Shown here: positions 1 to 7,081 of the stretch, in pieces
How positions within the stretch are numbered: position 1 is the first letter of the stretch
Layout: each line of letters starts with the position of its first letter
NCBI GenBank assembly: GCA_903944255.1
Contig: CAJARE010000277.1
Coordinates: forward strand, 1 to 11,701
Direction: 5' to 3'
From: an uncultured beta proteobacterium
GTDB taxonomy: Bacteria > Pseudomonadota > Gammaproteobacteria > Burkholderiales > Burkholderiaceae
Length of the DNA stretch: 11,701 bases
Position numbers and translations under genes: made by a program
Notes under the pieces: model-generated
Database searches by the model: none
What the model saw: the letters and a program-made list of their open reading frames with translations, nothing else
What the model was told of the DNA's origin: nothing

Positions 1-885
1 ATGCATGCACACACCTTTTCAAGATATTCCTTTGTGATACTCTGTTGTGTGGACTCTTCTCCCATCCCAGACAAAAACGAATAGTTAATTTACACTTGTA
101 AAAACGTCCAGGGTGTGCACATAAAGCAATCTCTTTCCAGAGCCCCCCGCTCCCCCTAAGAGATAAATTATTAAGTGACGCCACCGATTGATGATAAAAA
201 GTTGGGTTTCAGAACGCTATGATGTGGGAAACGTTTGTCTGCTAAGGCAGATGTGACACATGCAATAAACGCAGGTGTTTTGTTTGCTAATATTAACTTA
301 GCTATAATATAATTATTAATCTCCAGCGTTCGCTTCTCTTGCCAGCGGTTCCACCTTGCTCCAGCAGGCCCCGTCCTGCGCTGGAACACACTATCTTGCC
401 AAAGTTGTGAGGCGTGTATCTTGAGGCGGTTTGCAGTCTCCTCTCGATCCTTGTCATTTATTCTATAATCCTTCGTGTAGCATCTCCATACACGTGTATT
501 TATCGCTCGATTCCATTCCGTGAACACAGACTTTGGTCGTTTCTCTTTCCTCAGAGTGACTGGGTGCTGTGTTTGCGATTTCTTTTTCCGCTGCCTGGCT
601 TGGCCACGACTTTGGAATGTCCAGTTGTTGATATCCTGCTTTCGATAGAGAGCTAGGTGTTTCTTTACCTTGTCGAGTGGGGAAGTGAGATACCAGACCA
701 CATATTCCCCAAAATCAAAATTCACAAGTGGGGATGGACGCCGTGCGAGGTGGGAGTGGGATGGCGAATACCTGAGAAAGACGAAGAAGGCAACGACAAA
801 ATGGTGGCGAGCATGGGGTTTCACTCTCTGAGATATCTTGGCATCCAAATCGATTCAAACGCATTCTTTGAAAGCCTCTTTCAAG
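1..885. other. Unassigned segment, probably foreign to or misjoined with the rest
   Basis: No recognisable gene, RNA or mobile element was found here. The strands carry overlapping open frames with no family resemblance. The longest is on the minus strand, open from the stop at 855-857 down to about 171; it begins only with TTG, contains no other Met codon, and is rich in Arg, Lys, His and Trp. Shorter plus-strand frames at 414-656 and 657-929 also lack recognisable motifs, and the second runs out of frame into the TPR gene. C-rich tracts (143-156) and an AT-rich patch with a TATAAT at 303-308 (TTGTTT 17 bases upstream) are present, but no gene clearly follows. The right boundary is set by the TPR gene, whose family-like sequence begins at about 890, after an in-frame TGA at 869-871. 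I infer a junction, biological or artefactual, between roughly 870 and 890. Confidence 0.55.
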
Positions 886-910
886 AGACGCTGAAGCTGA
901 TCCGCAAAAT

Positions 911-1387
911 GTGCAAATCCGGTTTGTAAAAGCTCGACTTCAAATTGAAATGCGCAAGTTTGACGATGCCAAAAAAACCTTAATTGAAATTACTCAGCAA
1001 TTTCCAGAGCTACCTGAGCCCTATAACAATTTGGCAGCAATGGCAGCAAACCAAGGCAACTGGATTGAAGCAAGGGATTATCTAGAGCTTGCCCTAAAGC
1101 TTCGTCCAACTTATGCAATTGCTGCAGCCAATTTAGGTGAAATCTATATTCGACTGGGCGCCCAGGCGTATGAAAATGCTGCAAAAGGGGCTCAGACCAA
1201 CCAGCGTCAATATACTCTGCGAGCCAAGGCCCTATTGGATGTACTCAAGCCACCTGCTAAACGTCCTCCCCCAGCGAGCGTTCCCGTGAGGCCTGCAAAC
1301 TCTAAAGATTCAGTTCAAAATAACCCTCCAACCACTAACCTCCCAGAAAGTAGATCAAGCAATGGCGCAAGTACTGTTAAAAACTAA
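911..1387 (+). CDS. TPR-repeat protein, 5'-truncated remnant
   Basis: This is the C-terminal part of a tetratricopeptide-repeat protein. Two TPR-like helical pairs are visible at residues ~10-75 (with PELPEPYNNLAAM and PTYAIAAANLGEIY as the characteristic stretches), followed by a Pro/Ser/Asn-rich low-complexity tail of about 45 residues. The first possible start is GTG at 911, but the frame is open back to a TGA at 869-871, and the residues just before 911 (DAEADPQN) read as natural continuation of the protein. The gene therefore seems to have lost its true start and probably a signal peptide. No Shine-Dalgarno sequence precedes 911. TPR proteins of this kind act as protein-interaction scaffolds; the specific role is unknown. 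The 3' end overlaps ppiB by 26 bp in another frame. Whether a product is made is doubtful. Confidence 0.7.
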   Translation: MQIRFVKARLQIEMRKFDDAKKTLIEITQQFPELPEPYNNLAAMAANQGNWIEARDYLELALKLRPTYAIAAANLGEIYIRLGAQAYENAAKGAQTNQRQYTLRAKALLDVLKPPAKRPPPASVPVRPANSKDSVQNNPPTTNLPESRSSNGASTVKN

Positions 1388-1865
1388 TCAGGGTGATATC
1401 ACCCTCACCCTAGATTCCGTTAAAGCACCTAAGAGCGTTGCCAATTTTTTGCAGTACGTTAAAAGTGGTCACTACGATGGCACGATCTTCCATCGCGTGA
1501 TTGATAACTTCATGATCCAAGGTGGGGGCATGACTGCTGGCATGAAACAAAAGCCGACTGTTGCTGAAATTGAAAACGAAGCCAATAATGGTCTTAAGAA
1601 TGAACGTGGCACGGTTGCCATGGCTCGCACTAGTGAGCCACACTCTGCTTCATCTCAGTTTTTTATCAACCTCAATGACAATGATTTTTTAAACTATACC
1701 GCGCCCAATGCGCAGGGCTGGGGTTATGCTGTTTTTGGAAAAGTGACCGACGGAATGGATGTTGTCGATCAGATTCGTAAAGTTAAAACGGGTAGTTCTG
1801 GTTTTCATCAAGATGTTCCTGCCCAGGATGTTGTCATTGAGAAAGCCACTGTTCTCGAGGAATGA
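1362..1865 (+). CDS. ppiB: Cytoplasmic cyclophilin peptidyl-prolyl isomerase B
   Basis: A 167-residue single-domain cyclophilin that catalyses cis-trans isomerisation of Xaa-Pro bonds during protein folding. Family hallmarks are intact: FHRVID with the catalytic Arg45, FMIQGGG (50-56), the NEANNGLKNERGT stretch (72-84), QFFIN (99-103), and Trp120 in QGWGYAVFG. The protein starts directly with the cyclophilin fold and has no signal peptide, so it is the cytosolic type; length matches E. coli PpiB (164 aa). The ATG lies inside the end of the TPR gene with only a weak purine-rich stretch upstream, suggesting translational coupling. The stop overlaps the lpxH start as ATGA, and ppiB-lpxH adjacency is also found in E. 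coli. Confidence 0.96.
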   Translation: MAQVLLKTNQGDITLTLDSVKAPKSVANFLQYVKSGHYDGTIFHRVIDNFMIQGGGMTAGMKQKPTVAEIENEANNGLKNERGTVAMARTSEPHSASSQFFINLNDNDFLNYTAPNAQGWGYAVFGKVTDGMDVVDQIRKVKTGSSGFHQDVPAQDVVIEKATVLEE

Positions 1866-2668
1866 TCCCGCAATACTCGAGCGCCCTGCTCATTTCAGAC
1901 CTGCATCTCACGCCGTCAATGCCATTGACGGCGCAACGTTTCTTTGATTTCTGTGAAAAAGATGCTCCTAAGGTAGAGGCGGTCTTTATCTTAGGGGATC
2001 TATTTGAATATTGGGTTGGTGACGATATCGCTGCACCATCCCCGTTTCAACGAGAAGTCAGGCGCGCCCTGGCTAATCTGTCAACCAAAGTCAAAACCTT
2101 CTACATGCATGGGAATCGAGACTTTTTAGTTGGTCCTGATTTTCTCAAAAAGACCGGTATGACACTACTCAAGGATCCTTCTTGCATTGAGATTGCGGGC
2201 AAACAATATATTTTGAGTCATGGTGATGCACTTTGTACTGCCGATGTAGGCTACCAAGTATTTCGTAGCTGGGTTAGAAAACCCTGGTTACAGAAATTAT
2301 TCTTATGCCTGCCAGTTGCTTGGCGCCTTGCAATTGCCAGACATCTTCGCAGTAATAGTCACATGCAAAACCAAATGGTGTCACATACTCCAACGGCAGA
2401 ATATAGTATAAAAACCAATGTCACTCTTGGGGCTTGTGCGTCTCTCATGCGAGAGCATTCCCAATCCCGCTTGATCCATGGGCACACTCACTTAACGAAT
2501 CATCATCGTGAGCACTTGGATGAACAAGCATGGCAGCGTTGGGTACTTTCAGATTGGGATCTTGATCACCCAGAAAGCTTTTTGCCTAAGGCTAATACGC
2601 TTTATATCGATGGACTTGGCCCCCGGTTTATCGATCTGATAAAACCTCAGCAACTCAGTCCCATTTAA
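1862..2668 (+). CDS. lpxH: UDP-2,3-diacylglucosamine diphosphatase (lipid A synthesis)
   Basis: LpxH hydrolyses UDP-2,3-diacylglucosamine to lipid X (2,3-diacylglucosamine 1-phosphate) and UMP, the fourth step of lipid A synthesis, at the inner face of the cytoplasmic membrane. The calcineurin-type metallophosphoesterase motifs are complete: DLH (Asp13, His15), GDLFEYWVGDD (Asp46), HGNRD (Asn85), SHGD (His120) and HGHTH (His206, His208), which supply the two-Mn site. The LpxH-specific segment KPWLQKLFLCLP (140-151) is also present. At 268 aa it is somewhat longer than the E. coli enzyme (240 aa), mainly in the C-terminal part. Start and ppiB stop overlap by 4 bp, so it is probably translated by coupling. 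It converges on suhB with only 7 bp between the stops and no obvious terminator hairpin. Confidence 0.96.
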   Translation: MIPQYSSALLISDLHLTPSMPLTAQRFFDFCEKDAPKVEAVFILGDLFEYWVGDDIAAPSPFQREVRRALANLSTKVKTFYMHGNRDFLVGPDFLKKTGMTLLKDPSCIEIAGKQYILSHGDALCTADVGYQVFRSWVRKPWLQKLFLCLPVAWRLAIARHLRSNSHMQNQMVSHTPTAEYSIKTNVTLGACASLMREHSQSRLIHGHTHLTNHHREHLDEQAWQRWVLSDWDLDHPESFLPKANTLYIDGLGPRFIDLIKPQQLSPI

Positions 2669-2675
2669 AGCTTGA

Positions 2676-3464
2676 TTAAGAAGTTGAGTATTTAGCTAAG
2701 CATTGGACCATCTGCGCATAAATACGTGGGTTCGCAGCCATCACTTCACCGCTTTTTAAGAAGCCCTCTTCACCCCTGTAGTTACCAATCAAGCCGCCCG
2801 ATTCAGTAATGAGCAATGCGCCTGCTGCCATGTCCCATGGCTTGAGATCGCTTTCAAAAAATCCATCGTACCGACCTGCTGCAACATAGGCTAAATCTAA
2901 GGATGCGGCGCCAGGACGACGCAGGCCCGCACATTGGCGAGTCATCTCTGCAAAAATTTTGAGGTACTTTTCAAGGTCCTGATCTTCACGATAAGGAAAG
3001 CCTGTGCCAATCAAACAATTCGTTAGGCGGTCTTGTGAGCCGACACGTAAACGACGACGATCTAAATAAGCTCCTGCACCACGAGTCGCTGTAAAGAGCT
3101 CATCGCGAGTCGGATCGTAGACCACCGCCTGTTGAATCACGCCATTGACTGCCAATGCAATCGAGACCGCATATTGTGGAAATCCGTGAATGAAATTGGT
3201 TGTGCCATCTAAGGGATCGATGATCCAGACATTTTCAGCGTCAGCGTTGTATTCACCTGTTTCTTCAGCCAAAAATCCATGGGTCGGATAGGCCTCACTC
3301 AGTGTTTCAATGATGGCTGCTTCTGCTGCTTTGTCCACCTCGGTTACAAAGTCATTATGCTGTTTACGATCAACTTGTAAGCGCTCCAAATTTAAGGAAG
3401 CACGGTTAATCACAGTTCCGGCACGACGGGCAGCCTTCACGGCCACATTTAACATGGGATGCAT
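2676..3464 (-). CDS. suhB: Inositol-1-monophosphatase family protein SuhB
   Basis: A 262-residue inositol monophosphatase-family enzyme with Mg-binding residues in place: EE at 67-68 (LAEETG), DPLDGTTN (Asp83, Asp86) and WDMAAG (Asp211). In E. coli, SuhB also joins the NusA/NusB antitermination complex that promotes rRNA synthesis and maturation. I chose the ATG at 3464 because MHPMLNVAVKAARRAG matches the known SuhB N terminus almost exactly; the frame stays open 46 codons further upstream, but that part is unlike the family. The gene diverges from trmJ, the same arrangement as in E. coli, which supports the identity over other FIG-family phosphatases. Only a weak ribosome-binding site is visible. 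Confidence 0.95.
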   Translation of the reverse strand: MHPMLNVAVKAARRAGTVINRASLNLERLQVDRKQHNDFVTEVDKAAEAAIIETLSEAYPTHGFLAEETGEYNADAENVWIIDPLDGTTNFIHGFPQYAVSIALAVNGVIQQAVVYDPTRDELFTATRGAGAYLDRRRLRVGSQDRLTNCLIGTGFPYREDQDLEKYLKIFAEMTRQCAGLRRPGAASLDLAYVAAGRYDGFFESDLKPWDMAAGALLITESGGLIGNYRGEEGFLKSGEVMAANPRIYAQMVQCLAKYSTS

Positions 3465-3608
3465 AGTATTGATGGACAAATTAAATAAGAACAAGCTTGT
3501 AATATTGCTAACAGCAAACTCAAAAACTGCATGACAATACAAAGCTAAAAGATTGATTCTAAACGATTTGTATTCATTACTCCTCAGCCCACCCTCGATC
3601 ATCTCGCT
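3465..3608. promoter_or_regulatory. Divergent suhB/trmJ control region
   Basis: A 144-bp AT-rich intergenic stretch must carry the promoters for both divergent genes. No -35/-10 pair stands out clearly on either strand: on the plus strand TTGATT at about 3583 is a possible -35, and on the minus strand a TTGAGT at about 3508-3513 is possible, both with poor -10 partners. The placement is an inference from gene orientation. Confidence 0.4.
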
Positions 3609-4358
3609 ATGAATCCCAAGAACCCTAAGCTACTACGCTGGATCCTGGTTGAGACTAGCCACCCTGGCAATGTCGGTTCAGCTGCGCGCGCCCTAAAAAC
3701 AATGGGTTTTGGGGATCTTCGCTTGATTAACCCTAAGCTTTCAGGCATTGCACAAGAATCGGAGGCAATTGCACTGGCAAGCGGTGCAGGCGACGTCTTG
3801 GCTCAGTCGCAAGAGAGCCATTCTCTGGAGAGTGCGGTCGAAGGCTGTTCATTAGTACTTGGTCTTACCAGTCGCGATCGGGAGTTTGGCCCGCCTGCCT
3901 TGAACTGGATTGATGCACGTCCCCTGATATTAAAAACCTTAGCCGCTGACCAAAAGGTCGCTCTAGTATTTGGGCCTGAGCGAACAGGCTTAGATAATCA
4001 ACATCTCTCTCTGTGTACCCATCGGGTTTGGCTTGATGCCAACCCACAGTACCCTTCATTGAACCTGGCTCAAGCCTTAATGGTTTGTGCCTTTACGCTG
4101 CGCGAAGCGATCAATAGTGACCCTGAAGAAGCTTTGAGCATTCCAAGTAAAGACCTCAATGACTATGCAGACCCAGCTGCTGTCGCCGCCATGCTCGACC
4201 ACTGGCAAGATGGATTAGAGGCTATTGGCTATCTAGACCCAGCTAATCCAAAGAAACTAATGGCCCGATTACAGGCTTTATTTGCCCGTAGCCGCCTACA
4301 AAAAGAGGAAATCGATCTTTTGCGTGGTATTGCAAAGCAGATGCTCCTGAGAAAATAG
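3609..4358 (+). CDS. trmJ: tRNA (cytidine/uridine-2'-O-)-methyltransferase TrmJ
   Basis: A SPOUT-fold (SpoU/TrmH-type) methyltransferase that 2'-O-methylates position 32 of the anticodon loop in several tRNAs using S-adenosylmethionine. All three knotted-fold motifs are present: motif 1 ETSHPGNVGSAARALKTMG (15-33, with the conserved Asn21 and Arg27), motif 2 ALVFGPERTGL (118-128) and motif 3 YPSLNLAQA (148-156). The C-terminal ~90 residues form the helical dimerisation tail typical of TrmJ, and the total of 249 aa matches E. coli TrmJ (246). It lies divergent to suhB, as in E. coli. cysE follows after 23 bp on the same strand, so read-through is possible, although cysE seems to have its own promoter. 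Confidence 0.95.
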   Translation: MNPKNPKLLRWILVETSHPGNVGSAARALKTMGFGDLRLINPKLSGIAQESEAIALASGAGDVLAQSQESHSLESAVEGCSLVLGLTSRDREFGPPALNWIDARPLILKTLAADQKVALVFGPERTGLDNQHLSLCTHRVWLDANPQYPSLNLAQALMVCAFTLREAINSDPEEALSIPSKDLNDYADPAAVAAMLDHWQDGLEAIGYLDPANPKKLMARLQALFARSRLQKEEIDLLRGIAKQMLLRK

Positions 4359-4381
4359 GCACATCCCGTTAAAATCATAGT
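4347..4381 (+). promoter_or_regulatory. Candidate cysE promoter, possibly giving a leaderless mRNA
   Basis: CTGAGA (4347-4352, 4 of 6 matches to TTGACA) is followed by a 17-bp spacer and TAAAAT (4370-4375, 5 of 6 matches to TATAAT). Transcription would be expected to start about 7 bases after the -10 box, which falls on or next to the A of the cysE ATG at 4382. No Shine-Dalgarno sequence lies between the -10 box and the ATG. Sequence match only; no direct evidence of transcription. Confidence 0.45.
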
Positions 4382-5140
4382 ATGTTTAATTCCCTTTTTG
4401 ACCATGTTGACTCGATTATTGTTCGAGATCCTGCCGCTAGAAATCGCCTAGAGGTCATTACTTGCTATCCAGGCTTACATGCTGTTTGGCTTCATCGTAT
4501 CTCCCATTTTCTCTGGAACTTGGGTTTGAAATGGATCGCACGTCTCATGTCCATGTTTGCACGCTTCTTAACTGGTATTGAAATTCATCCTGGCGCCAAA
4601 ATTGGTCGTAGGGTTTTTTTAGATCATGGTCTTGGTATCGTGATTGGCGAAACTACTGAGATTGGTGATGACTGCACCATCTATCAAGGTGTAACCTTAG
4701 GTGGAACCTCCTTATACAAAGGTGTAAAACGTCACCCCACTTTGGGCAAAGGTGTCGTGGTCAGCGCAGGAGCAAAAGTACTTGGTGGATTTACTGTTGG
4801 CGATGGTGCACGTGTCGGCTCTAACGCAGTTGCACTTAAAGAAATTCCGCCGGGAGCCACTGCTGTCGGTATACCTGCACGTGTTTTACAAGCTGATTTA
4901 CCGCAAAGTGCAGATACTAAAACAAAAGAATATTTTTCGGCCTATGGAGTCACGCCCAATGTAGATGATCCTGTATCGATGGCCCTCAAAGGCTTGATTG
5001 ATGCCACGATTGAGCAAGAAGCCAAAATTGCCGCTCTAGAAAGCATGATTGCCAAACTGAGCAATACACCCAAGGATGTAAGCGGCACCAGCGACACCAA
5101 GCGTGATCTAGACGCCATTAAAGAATGGCTCAAGGAGTAA
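4382..5140 (+). CDS. cysE: Serine O-acetyltransferase
   Basis: CysE transfers acetyl from acetyl-CoA to L-serine, giving O-acetylserine for cysteine synthesis; the family is usually feedback-inhibited by cysteine. The N-terminal helical part contains the CysE signature CYPGLHAVWLHRISHFLW (28-45). It is followed by a left-handed beta-helix of hexapeptide repeats (~66-168) carrying the catalytic Asp81-His82 pair in DHGLGIVIGET, the GVTLGGTS turn, and His118 in VKRHP. The N terminus is shorter than in E. coli CysE (273 aa), resembling the EpsC/short form. Unusually, the C terminus is extended past the beta-helix by about 80 residues with a coiled-coil-like helix (~204-228), and it ends in WLKE rather than the terminal Ile that docks into CysK. 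It converges on the FKBP gene with 4 bp between stops. Confidence 0.95.
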   Translation: MFNSLFDHVDSIIVRDPAARNRLEVITCYPGLHAVWLHRISHFLWNLGLKWIARLMSMFARFLTGIEIHPGAKIGRRVFLDHGLGIVIGETTEIGDDCTIYQGVTLGGTSLYKGVKRHPTLGKGVVVSAGAKVLGGFTVGDGARVGSNAVALKEIPPGATAVGIPARVLQADLPQSADTKTKEYFSAYGVTPNVDDPVSMALKGLIDATIEQEAKIAALESMIAKLSNTPKDVSGTSDTKRDLDAIKEWLKE

Positions 5141-5144
5141 TTTT

Positions 5145-5744
5145 TTAGTGCAGTGTTCGCGGATTAGCCTGACCTGAGCCTAGTTTTTCGCTCGAAAATT
5201 CGTCTTCTTCATCGCTACTATCGTTTGGCATACCGAATGTAAAGCTCTCTCCACCTTCTGGGTGACGATTTTCTATCTCATCATCCGTAGCTGAGCGCAC
5301 GTCTTCCACCTGAACCCAAAAACGTAAGGCCATACCCGCAAGTGGATGATTGCCATCTAACACCACTTGATTATCAGCTACGTCGGTTACGGTATAGATC
5401 AAAGGCTCATCATCTGAATCATCACTAGTCTGGGTTGATTCTTCATCGGCATCTGGAATTCCCTCAAACTGCATACCAATTTCTAATGGTTCAGGAAAAC
5501 GAGTGCGTGGCTCTATTTTTAATAACTCAGGGTCATACTCACCAAATGCCTCACTAGGCTCCAGTTGAATAGTGGCCTCGTAGCCAATATCCTGACCATC
5601 GAGCAAGGTTTCAATTTTAGGAAAAGTACCCTCATAACCACCGTGCAGGTATACCATCGGAGAATCAGGTTCTTCGATGACATTGTTTTGCGCATCGGTT
5701 AACTTATAGCGAAGGGAAACAATGGTATTTTTTTTAATCTTCAT
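5145..5744 (-). CDS. SlyD-like FKBP-type peptidyl-prolyl isomerase
   Basis: A SlyD/FKBP-family prolyl isomerase and probable folding chaperone, likely cytosolic because no signal peptide is present. The flap-containing FKBP core reads MKIKKNTIVSLRYKL at the start, YLHGGY (32-37), LEGQ-like LLDGQDIG (47-54), EAFGEYDPELL (65-75) and GNHPLAG (131-137), in SlyD order. I chose the ATG at 5744 (199 aa) because it aligns with the E. coli SlyD start; an in-frame ATG at 5762 would add six residues, and neither has a clear Shine-Dalgarno site. Two features differ from E. coli SlyD: an acidic stretch at 98-113 within the insert-in-flap region, and an acidic C-terminal tail (~174-187) instead of the His/Cys-rich metal-binding tail. 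Ni-metallochaperone activity is therefore not expected, so I do not assign the slyD symbol. Confidence 0.9.
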   Translation of the reverse strand: MKIKKNTIVSLRYKLTDAQNNVIEEPDSPMVYLHGGYEGTFPKIETLLDGQDIGYEATIQLEPSEAFGEYDPELLKIEPRTRFPEPLEIGMQFEGIPDADEESTQTSDDSDDEPLIYTVTDVADNQVVLDGNHPLAGMALRFWVQVEDVRSATDDEIENRHPEGGESFTFGMPNDSSDEEDEFSSEKLGSGQANPRTLH

Positions 5745-5797
5745 GCGGAATTTATCAAACATTCGTTTTTAATCAAAATCAATCAAGCTTTTACTTT
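5745..5797. promoter_or_regulatory. Divergent FKBP/roxA control region
   Basis: Only 53 bp separate the chosen FKBP start from the roxA-like start, so the two promoters must overlap or reach into the genes. The sequence has repeated AATCAA units (5771-5785), which read as two TTGATT elements on the minus strand. One of these lies 16 bp before TAAATT, just upstream of the FKBP ATG at 5744 (4 of 6 matches for each box). No clear promoter was found for the plus-strand gene. Confidence 0.3.
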
Positions 5798-7036
5798 ATG
5801 AACTCATTTTACTTGAGCAAACCCTATCAACCACCAGAGGCTCCCAGAAACCTGCCTTTAGACCAGCCATGGGCTTTATTTGGGAATATTAGCCCTGAGC
5901 GTTTTATGACACGCTATTGGCATAAAAAGCCATTATTAATCCGTGGGGCCATCCCCGCCTTTTCTACTCATGATAAAAATCTCCCAGAATTAGATAGCCC
6001 TATTTCTGCACCAGAGCTTTTTGCGCTCGCAGGTAATGAGTTTGTTGAATCGCGTTTAATTCAATCTAAGCCCTGGAGTTTGAAATCAGGACCTTTTAAG
6101 AAAAAGGCTATCCCTAAAATTGATCAAGCTCATTGGACCTTACTGCTTCAGGGCATGGAGGCGCACCACCCTGCTGCTGCTGCAGTCCTCTCTTGGTTTC
6201 GATTTATCCCTGATGCTCGCTTAGATGATTTAATGATCAGCATCGCTGGCCTTGGTGGAGGCGTTGGCCCCCATTTTGATTCTTATGACGTTTTCTTAAT
6301 TCAAATGTCTGGCAGAAGGCAATGGCGTATCTCTTCACAAAAAGATTTAAGCCTAGATCCGCAGCTCCCCTTAAAAATATTGCAAAACTTTACCGTCGAT
6401 CAAGAATGGGTATTGGAGCCAGGAGATATGCTGTATTTGCCACCGCATATTGCACATGATGGCATTGCCCTTGATGCTGGCTGTCAGACTTGGTCTGTAG
6501 GTTTTCGCTCCCCAAGCTTTAAAGAGCTACTCCAAGAAGGCTTATGGAGGCTTGCCGAATCTTTAGAAGAAATCCCAGGGCTGGAAGAAAAATTTGCAGA
6601 TCCAAAACAAAATGCTATTCGCATCCCAGAAGAACTTCCTAAAGAGCTCATCAAGCAACTCGAAAAAAAATTGGCAGGCCTAAAGCTCGATCAAATTGAG
6701 GGATTTTTACCGGGTATTACAGCTTATTTAACGGAACCCAAACAACATGCTTACTTCCGTGGACCAAAAAATCCTCTTTCACCAAAGCAATTTGCCCAAA
6801 AATTAAGCTCACAAACGCTCAAACCACATCCACAAAGTCGTTTACTAAGTTTAGATCATGAGGTCTATTGCAATGGGGAGATAGTGACTAAGGGGCAAGC
6901 CAAGGAGATTCAAGAGGCTTGGCGCTCTATTGCTGCCAACAAGGCACTAACACGAAAGAAGAGTCTTAAAGGGAATGCAGGCTCAAGCCTTTACGATGCC
7001 TATCTGTCAGGATGGATAATTCTTCAATCTACTTAG
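5798..7036 (+). CDS. roxA: RoxA/YcfD-like ribosomal protein L16 arginine hydroxylase (JmjC/cupin)
   Basis: A 2-oxoglutarate and Fe(II)-dependent oxygenase of the cupin_4/JmjC ribosomal oxygenase group. E. coli YcfD hydroxylates an arginine of ribosomal protein L16, and this protein shares its layout. An N-terminal segment with MTRYWHKKPLLIRGAIP (37-53) leads into ESRLIQ (84-89) and LDDLMISIAGLGGGVGPHFD (142-161). The Fe ligands appear to be His159, Asp161 (HFD) and His220 (PPHIAHDG, 215-222), with GRRQWRI (172-178) and LEPGDMLYLPP (206-216) between them and WSVGFRSPS after. The C-terminal ~150 residues correspond to the dimerisation and winged-helix parts of YcfD; an extra ~25 N-terminal residues make it 412 aa against 373. 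The motif order makes the family secure; the exact substrate is inferred. Confidence 0.9.
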   Translation: MNSFYLSKPYQPPEAPRNLPLDQPWALFGNISPERFMTRYWHKKPLLIRGAIPAFSTHDKNLPELDSPISAPELFALAGNEFVESRLIQSKPWSLKSGPFKKKAIPKIDQAHWTLLLQGMEAHHPAAAAVLSWFRFIPDARLDDLMISIAGLGGGVGPHFDSYDVFLIQMSGRRQWRISSQKDLSLDPQLPLKILQNFTVDQEWVLEPGDMLYLPPHIAHDGIALDAGCQTWSVGFRSPSFKELLQEGLWRLAESLEEIPGLEEKFADPKQNAIRIPEELPKELIKQLEKKLAGLKLDQIEGFLPGITAYLTEPKQHAYFRGPKNPLSPKQFAQKLSSQTLKPHPQSRLLSLDHEVYCNGEIVTKGQAKEIQEAWRSIAANKALTRKKSLKGNAGSSLYDAYLSGWIILQST

Positions 7037-7051
7037 AGAGATAGCTATAAT
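7023..7051 (+). promoter_or_regulatory. Candidate promoter P1 for the small lipoprotein gene
   Basis: A perfect TATAAT lies at 7046-7051, 17 bp after a poor -35 (TTCAAT at 7023-7028, 3 of 6). The -35 overlaps the end of the roxA-like gene. Predicted transcription start is near 7058, giving an 83-nt leader that opens with the palindrome at 7059-7080. Confidence 0.4.
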
Positions 7052-7058
7052 TAATAGT

Positions 7059-7080
7059 GGAAAATACCTAGGGATTTTCC
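7059..7080. promoter_or_regulatory. Palindrome upstream of lipoprotein gene: operator or 5' mRNA hairpin
   Basis: GGAAAAT and ATTTTCC flank an 8-bp centre containing CCTAGG; 10 of the 11 symmetric base pairs match across 22 bp. As DNA it looks like a binding site for a dimeric regulator. As RNA it would fold into a 7-bp stem at the very 5' end of a P1 transcript. It is not followed by a T run, so it is unlikely to be a terminator for the preceding gene. Confidence 0.5.
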
Positions 7081-7081
7081 C

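Noticed and set aside
300..320. TATAAT-containing AT patch as a promoter in the unassigned segment
   Set aside because: The -35 (TTGTTT) is poor and no credible gene follows; AT-rich sequence gives such matches by chance.
657..929. Plus-strand open frame of 90 codons running across the junction into the TPR gene
   Set aside because: It lacks recognisable motifs, and its last part reads the TPR coding sequence in the wrong frame, so the end cannot be a native protein.
3465..3602. N-terminal extension of SuhB by 46 residues
   Set aside because: The downstream MHPMLN start matches the family exactly and the extension has no family-like sequence.
7059..7080. Palindrome as a terminator for the roxA-like gene
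   Set aside because: No T run follows on either strand and the stem is AT-rich; an operator or 5' hairpin is a better reading.
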